Below are positions 31,853 through 37,795 of a stretch of 37,795 bases of DNA, piece after piece. Made by a program: the position numbers and the translations under genes. The stretch's first letter is position 1. Each line of letters begins with the position of its first letter. Origin of the DNA: a virus; IMG/VR virus record IMGVR_UViG_3300047510_001496, positions 1 through 37,795 of that record. The stretch is one strand, 5' to 3'. Below the pieces are notes generated by a model. It worked only from the letters and a program-made list of their open reading frames with translations, was not told where the DNA came from and made no database searches.

Positions 31853-34800
31853 ATGCCAACAAGTATTAATTCATATGCTTTATCCACAATCTATTGGAGA
31901 CCTATAGATTTTAATGTTGTTGGTAGTGATTACTCTTTAACAAAACAAACTATATACTTTAACAATGGCATGGAATTTAACACATTCAATGCTCTTAAAG
32001 AAGGTAAAGATTTAAATTTCAACAGGAAAACCGGTTTATTTTTAACTAATGTTTTTAATAATACGGGTATTTTTGTTTCAAACGAAACTCCAGATGTAGT
32101 AGAAACATTAACAGAGATAGAAACCCCTTTATATGATGTTTTTAGTAGATTTTCTATATCTCTATCAACTATCAACACTGGTTCAACAGTTTTAGCAAGA
32201 ACCTCAAGTATTAGAATAGATTCTGTTAATACATTAAAATTTATATTCATGGAGGATGACACCAAAGTAATGGTGCAATCTCCAGATGGTTTATTTTTAA
32301 CTAGCGAATCAATGTCAAATTTTGGTTTAACATTTAAAACCAAAATAAGCCCGTTAGGAAGTGCTCAATTATTCGATTACTTTTTAGGTAATAATGAAAT
32401 AACTTTATTCAAATCAGGAACAGACTATACAGAAGTTGTTGCTAGATATCCTAATAACATATACGGATTAGCACCTTATTATTCGATAGGGCGAAATGCT
32501 CCTTTATCTGCGGTTTATCGATTAGGATTTTCATCTGTAAATTTTAAAGATATAGAACCAACTAGTGTAGTTGATAGTAAATTAGTAGAGTATGAAACAA
32601 ACCCCGTAGCTGTAGAAAAATATTTAAAAATTAATAAAGCATATTCTAGTGAAAAATATTATCAAAACTATCTAGGAATATTTCCTTATGAGTATCCTAA
32701 CTATAGTGAAGACAGAGTATTATATCCATTGCAAATACACGGTCTCAAAAACTATCAAACACCAGAATATAATTACAGTATAGCCCCACAAGGCATTTAT
32801 CCTGAAAATAGTATTAGAAGAGATTATACCAAAATATTCTCAGGTACAAATCAAACTAAAGGATACAGTAATGTATATCTCGCATACGAAGCAGATACTT
32901 CATTAATCACATTTCCTACTGATTCGGACGTAGCTTTTCATTTTCCTCCTACATCAGAACCTATTCCTCTCAATTCTCAAAGCTCTAACCCGTCTCATGT
33001 CTATTCTGGTTTAATAGAAGACGGAGCAATTGCTGGTCAGGTACCGTATACGTCTGATAGAATTTATATAAAACATAAAGACTATCAAGAAGATATACCT
33101 GGAATACCACAACCTCCTAATGTTACCCAATACTCCAATACTTGGTTATGTTCTTGGTTGTCGGGAACACCAGGTGGATCTAAAATTTGGATGGATAGAT
33201 TTTATAATGCCGCTTTTTACACCTTAGATGACGCTTTAAGTGCAAAGGTGATGGTTTATAATGACAGGTTAGACATGACTAAAACATATAGTTATGACGT
33301 AGTATCTGATATGATTTTATATCCAGGCGTTTTATATCTTTATCACCATGCTGGAAAAGAAACTAGTAAAGCGTTTTTAACACATTTAGATGAAGACCCT
33401 AGCTTAGAAAGAGGAGCAAAAATTTTACAAATCAGTGCTTGGAATACAGATACACTACAAGATGTGTCGAATTATAATAACGATGGAACCGTATTTTTTA
33501 ATTTTGATGCAAACCGATTTACAAATGGAGAATTTTTAATTTTAAACGGAACTAACCATGCTACCTTTCCCGCAAGGAGCATATTATTACAACCGACCAG
33601 ATTAACCACTTCACTATGGGTATATGCAGAAGATTGGTCTAACATTGAAGGGAACCAAATATTTGGAAATTACTATAATAGTGGATTTGGTTTAATTAAC
33701 GATAGTGCTTTGACAGCTCCTCTATTCACTATAGTCAACAGCACAGACGGAATTGCTTATAATATCAATTATAGATTTAATGCAGTTTCAAATACTAAGA
33801 CAACCTTAATAAGACCTTCAATGTCTGCTACAGGTGGGCCTCGTTTTATATTAAGAACTCCAGATTTAAATTATACAATATTTGATCAATCCTCTTTAAC
33901 TTATTATAGATTTTATCCAGATGGTAGAAGAGACGAAACGTTTACTACTATAAATTTAACACTGAGAGCTGGTATTAGCGCTATTTCACAAGTTGAAATG
34001 GATAGTAATTACAATTATTACATTTATGATAGAAATGCCCGTAGAACCGCCAGGCTAAATCCTAACGGTACTTTCAATAGTGTATCAACAACACCAGCTC
34101 AAAGAGAAAGAATAGAAATAGATCTAAACAATAATTTAATATATACCAATGGCAATACTTCTGTTATAGATAATGATAATAATTTGTGGTACATGGTAGG
34201 TTCAAATTTATATAAGAACAATACTATTTTTGCTAATATAGGAGCTACACAACAAATTTCAATTGATTCAAATAATAATATTTGGTTAGCTCACGGCCAA
34301 GATTCTGTGACCAAAATTAATAGTTCTGGTGTTATTGAATTTACAATCCGAGTTAGTAGACGATCTGGTATACCAGAAGACCCGTGTTTATCTTCACCGG
34401 CATTCGGTAGATTTAGATACATTAATTTTGTTAAACCTCCAGCAACAGTAGGAGCCTGTGATAATAAACCGATATCAAAAGATTTATTGGTTTTAATAGA
34501 CACCAGAGATAATGAAGCATATTTAATTAATGATAGAGGAAATATCTTAGCAAAATTAGAATTACGTTCGTTGGCACAAACTCAAGATCTTCCTCTTTTT
34601 TACGCCGATGGCGATTTTTCAGGATATCAATATCTACGTAAATATGGATTTTTTAATAAACGTTTAGGTTGGAAGCTTAAAATTGCAGAGCCTACAGGGT
34701 TTAACTCTCAAATTCTTTCTCTCAACTATCCTGTGAGCGGTTTAACAAGTGGGTGGCATCATATATGTTTAACCTTTGATGCTACTACCGGATTTGCTCG

Positions 34801-35281
34801 TTATTATATAGACTCTATTAAAGTTACAGAAAGAATTTTTTCCCCTGGTATATATCAATTATATTATGACTTTAGATCTCCCTTACAATTAGGAGCAGCT
34901 TCTATACGTAACTCAACTTTAAATGATGTAATAGGTGTAGATGATGGATATAAATTTATAGGAAGAATATCAGATTTAAGAATGTATGCTAAATCTTTAA
35001 ATGATGGAGAAGTAGAGCAATTATACTATTCTTCAGATTTAATAGAAGGACGTAAAGATTTACTATGGAATATGCAGACGGGGACTCGTAATTATATTGA
35101 AGAAATACAACATTGGTTCCAAATGCAACTCCCAGGAAGTAAAAGCAAATACTACAACATAAACGTTCATAATTTAAACGTTCCACAAGAAGTAAAAGTG
35201 CTTATAGAAGATGCCATTAAAAACAGTGTTCATAAATTAGCACCAGCTCATACTTCTTTATATAAAATAAACTGGATGTAA
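31853..35281 (+). CDS. 1142-residue structural protein: LamG split by a beta-propeller
   Basis: Residues 1-480 are beta-rich and not recognised. VSDMILYPG (484-492) recurs in the protein at 15825. About 545-640 looks like the first half of a LamG/ConA sandwich (NGEFLILNGTNHATFPARS, TTSLWVYAEDW, GNYYNSGFGLI). About 660-905 is NHL-like propeller (NNLWYMVGSNLYKNN, NNIWLAHGQDSVTKINSSG, DLLVLIDTRDNEAYLINDRGN), closed by GDFSGY at 920-925, the same closure as GDWSGW in the protein at 11693. About 955-1070 then resumes the LamG fold (SGWHHICLTFDATTGFARYY, GRISDLRMYAKSL). The C-terminus (about 1075-1142, EEIQHWFQMQLPGSKSKYYNI) may be an attachment domain. I infer a baseplate-linked receptor-binding or spacer protein. 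No T4 homologue is evident. Confidence 0.7.
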   Translation: MPTSINSYALSTIYWRPIDFNVVGSDYSLTKQTIYFNNGMEFNTFNALKEGKDLNFNRKTGLFLTNVFNNTGIFVSNETPDVVETLTEIETPLYDVFSRFSISLSTINTGSTVLARTSSIRIDSVNTLKFIFMEDDTKVMVQSPDGLFLTSESMSNFGLTFKTKISPLGSAQLFDYFLGNNEITLFKSGTDYTEVVARYPNNIYGLAPYYSIGRNAPLSAVYRLGFSSVNFKDIEPTSVVDSKLVEYETNPVAVEKYLKINKAYSSEKYYQNYLGIFPYEYPNYSEDRVLYPLQIHGLKNYQTPEYNYSIAPQGIYPENSIRRDYTKIFSGTNQTKGYSNVYLAYEADTSLITFPTDSDVAFHFPPTSEPIPLNSQSSNPSHVYSGLIEDGAIAGQVPYTSDRIYIKHKDYQEDIPGIPQPPNVTQYSNTWLCSWLSGTPGGSKIWMDRFYNAAFYTLDDALSAKVMVYNDRLDMTKTYSYDVVSDMILYPGVLYLYHHAGKETSKAFLTHLDEDPSLERGAKILQISAWNTDTLQDVSNYNNDGTVFFNFDANRFTNGEFLILNGTNHATFPARSILLQPTRLTTSLWVYAEDWSNIEGNQIFGNYYNSGFGLINDSALTAPLFTIVNSTDGIAYNINYRFNAVSNTKTTLIRPSMSATGGPRFILRTPDLNYTIFDQSSLTYYRFYPDGRRDETFTTINLTLRAGISAISQVEMDSNYNYYIYDRNARRTARLNPNGTFNSVSTTPAQRERIEIDLNNNLIYTNGNTSVIDNDNNLWYMVGSNLYKNNTIFANIGATQQISIDSNNNIWLAHGQDSVTKINSSGVIEFTIRVSRRSGIPEDPCLSSPAFGRFRYINFVKPPATVGACDNKPISKDLLVLIDTRDNEAYLINDRGNILAKLELRSLAQTQDLPLFYADGDFSGYQYLRKYGFFNKRLGWKLKIAEPTGFNSQILSLNYPVSGLTSGWHHICLTFDATTGFARYYIDSIKVTERIFSPGIYQLYYDFRSPLQLGAASIRNSTLNDVIGVDDGYKFIGRISDLRMYAKSLNDGEVEQLYYSSDLIEGRKDLLWNMQTGTRNYIEEIQHWFQMQLPGSKSKYYNINVHNLNVPQEVKVLIEDAIKNSVHKLAPAHTSLYKINWM

Positions 35282-35282
35282 T

Positions 35283-36050
35283 ATGGCGACAATACCGGGT
35301 AAAATTAACATATCTTGTTCAAACACTTATCTAATTGATGAGAGACAGTGTTTAGGAACGTCTTTTAATTATATTAACTATAACTATGCAAGTTTGTCTG
35401 CCGGTTTAATATTTTTAGAAAGAACAGGTCAAAGCTGGAATCGTATTTTTAGTGTATTCGCCGCAAACAGTTCAAAATGGGTTACAACCACAGATAACGT
35501 TTTAAAATATACAGCTGATTGGACAACGGCATATAACACTGTAAGCTCTTTAAGTGCAAATTGGACGAAAGACTTTACAGTATATTATCCAAGAATGTTA
35601 GAAATTAATACATGGTATGGGTATTCAGATAGCCAAAAATCAAACATTATAATTCCGTGGATGAACGTCAACTTTCCTATAAGAGATTATATTGACGGGC
35701 AAAAATCTTCTTTATACATCAACCTTTACGCAGATTTTAATTTTACATATTCATTTTTTAGATCTTTAAACGAACCTTGTACACCCAATGGAGGAGGAGG
35801 AAGCATATCTTGCACAGGTTGTGCTAAACCAAGTATAGGATGTAACTGGAATGGTAGATGTTTTAATGGAATGGACTACTGCTCCACTAGATCCGTAGGA
35901 GCAAATGCTTCAATAGCATGTGCTGGTCAAAATGGTAGAACGTTGCAAATAGGCTTAGCAAGAAGTTCTGTAGATAGACACGTTGCAAGAATAATTCGAG
36001 TAGGATTATTGAAAACTCCAACATCATGGACGGTCACTAATTATTTTTAA
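35283..36050 (+). CDS. Cys-rich virion protein, paralogue A
   Basis: 255 residues. The N-terminal 105 residues are shared in pattern with the next two genes: CLGTSFNYINYNYASL and TVSSLSANWTKDFTVYYP. A variable Cys-rich segment (about 165-220: PCTPNGGGGSISCTGC, IGCNWNGRCFNG, DYCS) follows a Gly-rich turn. The end (RTLQIGLARSSVDRHVARII and the residues after) is a beta strand pair also found in pattern in the other two. The 'SANW' type of segment is familiar to me from tail proteins of marine phages, often as repeats. It starts 1 base after the previous stop. I infer subunits of a short adhesin or tail-tip complex. Confidence 0.65.
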   Translation: MATIPGKINISCSNTYLIDERQCLGTSFNYINYNYASLSAGLIFLERTGQSWNRIFSVFAANSSKWVTTTDNVLKYTADWTTAYNTVSSLSANWTKDFTVYYPRMLEINTWYGYSDSQKSNIIIPWMNVNFPIRDYIDGQKSSLYINLYADFNFTYSFFRSLNEPCTPNGGGGSISCTGCAKPSIGCNWNGRCFNGMDYCSTRSVGANASIACAGQNGRTLQIGLARSSVDRHVARIIRVGLLKTPTSWTVTNYF

Positions 36051-36057
36051 TTAAAGT

Positions 36058-36993
36058 ATGTCATACACCCTCAAACCTTTATTAAGTAGTGAAACAATTG
36101 GTGATTCTTTATCAGCAGTTAATAATAACTATTACAACCTAGACGTATGGACTAACAGCATTATCACTAGCGCGGTTATGATGTGGGAACCTTTAATAGA
36201 CTATTATAACTTCTATAAATCAGATTGGAATCAAATAGTAACATTAACTCGCAATAATAGTGCTAAATGGTTAAGCATGGTAACAACAGTTGAGGCAAAC
36301 AGTGCTAAATGGATTGAACCTATTACAATTTTTTATCCAGATTTTTTCCCAGATCCGTTTACATCCGAAAACGTTGTAACCGTTACTGAATTTTTAAAAA
36401 ATGCATTTCCTATATATCCAGGCGGAGGTGACTACCCTGGAGTTTATGGTCAAAGATTAAATTTACCACCAGGAACAATAGTAACACAAGATTTTATCGA
36501 TTCAGATGGTGATAGAATAGATGATAGAGAACAAAGATTTCCTGGAGATGATGGTACAAAACAATTTTCAGCAGCACCTGTGTATGTTGAAAATCAATTA
36601 GCAGTTGTATATGCAATGCCGTTTACTCAATCATTAAATGCGATTAATATTGAAACGTATTTGACAGACTTTACAATTTGTGTAACGAATCCTAGACGAG
36701 TTTGCGTAACTTGTTGGAATTATTATTCTGGAGGAGGGCCTTGTGGATGGGGATATGTTAATTGTCCTAGATATAGTAATTCTTGTAGCCAATGTAAAGA
36801 CGTACAATGTTGGTATAATAACCCACCATATATACCACAGCCAGCACCTGCTGGATTAAGCTACGGCCGAAGTAAAATAGATGCTAATGTAACAATGAGC
36901 TATTCAGAAAGAAGAGAATCTCTAAATATAATAGGAATTGTATACCGTATTAGAAATTGTACATGGCAATTTGAAAAATTTCTAACAGCATAA
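36058..36993 (+). CDS. Cys-rich virion protein, paralogue B, with TSP3-like loop
   Basis: 311 residues. It has the family N-terminus TIGDSLSAVNNNYYNLDVW and TVEANSAKWIEPITIFYP, parallel to its neighbours. An insertion after a Gly-rich turn has DSDGDRIDDREQRFPGDDG (from D148), like thrombospondin type-3 calcium loops and like DYDDDGIDDRYQRYPGDKG in the protein at 15825. A Cys-rich segment follows (about 226-272: CVTCWNYY, CGWGYVNCP, CSQCKDVQC). The end ANVTMSYSERRESLNIIGIV resembles that of paralogue A. It starts 7 bases after the previous stop (ATTAAAGT spacer). Confidence 0.65.
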   Translation: MSYTLKPLLSSETIGDSLSAVNNNYYNLDVWTNSIITSAVMMWEPLIDYYNFYKSDWNQIVTLTRNNSAKWLSMVTTVEANSAKWIEPITIFYPDFFPDPFTSENVVTVTEFLKNAFPIYPGGGDYPGVYGQRLNLPPGTIVTQDFIDSDGDRIDDREQRFPGDDGTKQFSAAPVYVENQLAVVYAMPFTQSLNAINIETYLTDFTICVTNPRRVCVTCWNYYSGGGPCGWGYVNCPRYSNSCSQCKDVQCWYNNPPYIPQPAPAGLSYGRSKIDANVTMSYSERRESLNIIGIVYRIRNCTWQFEKFLTA

Positions 36994-36995
36994 TT

Positions 36996-37795
36996 ATGTC
37001 ATTATTAAATCATACATATGAAATATTTCCGCAAGATTGTGTAGGAGATTCTGCTGGTAAACACAACTTCAACATACTTTCTTTAGATACATTACAATGC
37101 AACATATCTAGTAAGTGTTTTGAAGGTTCTACAAACTATGCAACAGCATTTAATGAACTCACTGCTATTATACCAGATCTAATTTTTGCGGCAAAACTTT
37201 ACGAAAACCCTTTTAGATATAATACAGTTTATTGTGCAGTGAACACTTTAAGCGCTTATTGGACAAGACATGAATTTTCAGTCACCTATCAAGTTAATGT
37301 ATCTAATTTACAAAACCGCAGTTTGAACGCTCCAGTACAAGGTACGGGTCAATCGACTTTAATAAATCTGGCAAAAAGTTATATAGACACGAATTTTCCT
37401 GCTGCACAATTTTTAGAAAAAACTTTAGTTAACGTAAATTTATTTTTATATAGCACTAATAATCCAGACAACATTCAAATACAAAAATCTAATGAAATAA
37501 CTTTTATGAACAGAACTATGAATTATATTAGGTATTCAAAACCTAGTGTTCATTTTTCATGTATTAAGGTATTCAAATTTTACAAAAATAATGGTAGATG
37601 GGTATATTTAAATACTGTTGGTGATTCGTGCCCACCAGCGTCACCGGCACCATCCACTCCAAATCAACCACCAACTGTTGTAAATCCTGGCACAGGCACA
37701 ACGCCAGTAGCACCGGTGGAAGGTAGTAAACAATTTTTAAATTGTGGACAATATGCTTGGACGGTTCCTTCTGGTGTAAATAAACTAAAGATAAT
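36996..37795 (+). CDS. Virion protein, paralogue C, glycine-rich domain starting (partial)
   Basis: Reading starts at ATG 36996, 2 bases after the previous stop, and stays open through 266 codons to the window edge. It was not in the list of complete reading frames. The N-terminus (CVGDSAGKHNFNILSLD, then AVNTLSAYWTRHEFSV) matches paralogues A and B. The family end block (VHFSCIKVFKFYKNNGRWVYL) is followed by a Pro/Thr/Ser-rich linker (about 205-240) and then QFLNCGQYAWTVPSGVNKLKI. That last phrase is the usual opening of glycine-rich adhesin domains (compare 'FTVPAGVTKIKV'), so a Gly-rich tip probably lies beyond the edge, as on the other side of the window. Confidence 0.75.
   Translation, partial: MSLLNHTYEIFPQDCVGDSAGKHNFNILSLDTLQCNISSKCFEGSTNYATAFNELTAIIPDLIFAAKLYENPFRYNTVYCAVNTLSAYWTRHEFSVTYQVNVSNLQNRSLNAPVQGTGQSTLINLAKSYIDTNFPAAQFLEKTLVNVNLFLYSTNNPDNIQIQKSNEITFMNRTMNYIRYSKPSVHFSCIKVFKFYKNNGRWVYLNTVGDSCPPASPAPSTPNQPPTVVNPGTGTTPVAPVEGSKQFLNCGQYAWTVPSGVNKLKI

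Noticed and set aside
37736-37795. Direct circular join of the window ends to complete the last gene
   Set aside because: The last complete codon leaves two bases, so joining to base 1 breaks the Gly-rich frame. The ends are not adjacent as given.
1-37795. tRNA genes, integrase, insertion sequences or host metabolic genes
   Set aside because: None seen: no cloverleaf-like segments in the short gaps, no recombinase or transposase motifs in the translated frames, and no terminal inverted repeats.

Overview
This window is the structural region of a lytic T4-like (Straboviridae-like or 'far T4') myovirus. The best-supported genes are T4 homologues: gp13 (neck), gp4 (head-completion nuclease), gp21 (prohead protease), gp22 (scaffold), gp23 (major capsid), gp44 (clamp loader), gp25 and gp6 (baseplate wedge), with a probable gp16 (small terminase). 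The DNA is AT-rich and densely packed, with almost no intergenic space and many 1-4 base stop/start overlaps. I see no tRNA, integrase or host gene. The host cannot be read from the sequence. The very large LamG, PKD, vWA and propeller proteins look like those of uncultured aquatic T4-like phages, but that is from memory and untested.

Layout. 1-318 is the 3' end of a glycine-rich adhesin. 353-5065 is a head module (13, 4, 21, small core protein, 22, 23) closed by a clear rho-independent terminator at about 5086-5121. 5159-8785 is a mixed block: a P-loop kinase-like protein, two unknown proteins, a minus-strand probable small terminase, dUTPase and the clamp-loader ATPase. 8782-9333 (minus) is an unknown, probably late, protein. 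9368-15028 is a baseplate wedge run (25, 6 and a large wedge-like protein). 15025-37795 is one long, almost continuous run of very large or cysteine-rich structural proteins: 1763, 1925, 877 and 1142 residues, plus smaller ones. They carry PKD, vWA, LamG/ConA-like, thrombospondin-type-3-like, beta-propeller and probable beta-helix modules. The last three genes are diverged paralogues. The third runs off the window just as a new glycine-rich C-terminal domain seems to begin.

Regulation. Most structural transcription units start with a TAAATA-centred element resembling the T4 late promoter TATAAATA. In four cases the T of TAAATA lies exactly 12 bases before the ATG, which puts the expected transcription start at or next to the start codon, so leaderless late mRNAs are predicted. 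One copy is palindromic and lies between two divergent genes, where it also moves the gp25 start downstream. The non-structural block instead shows sigma70-like -35/-10 pairs, the best upstream of the probable terminase gene. The window therefore seems to show two promoter classes matching early/middle and late genes.

The most interesting part is the 15-37.8 kb adhesin/baseplate complex. It contains a MIDAS-complete vWA domain inside a 1763-residue structural protein, a propeller apparently inserted within a split LamG fold, modules shared between non-adjacent genes, and a fibre built on an 18-residue period.
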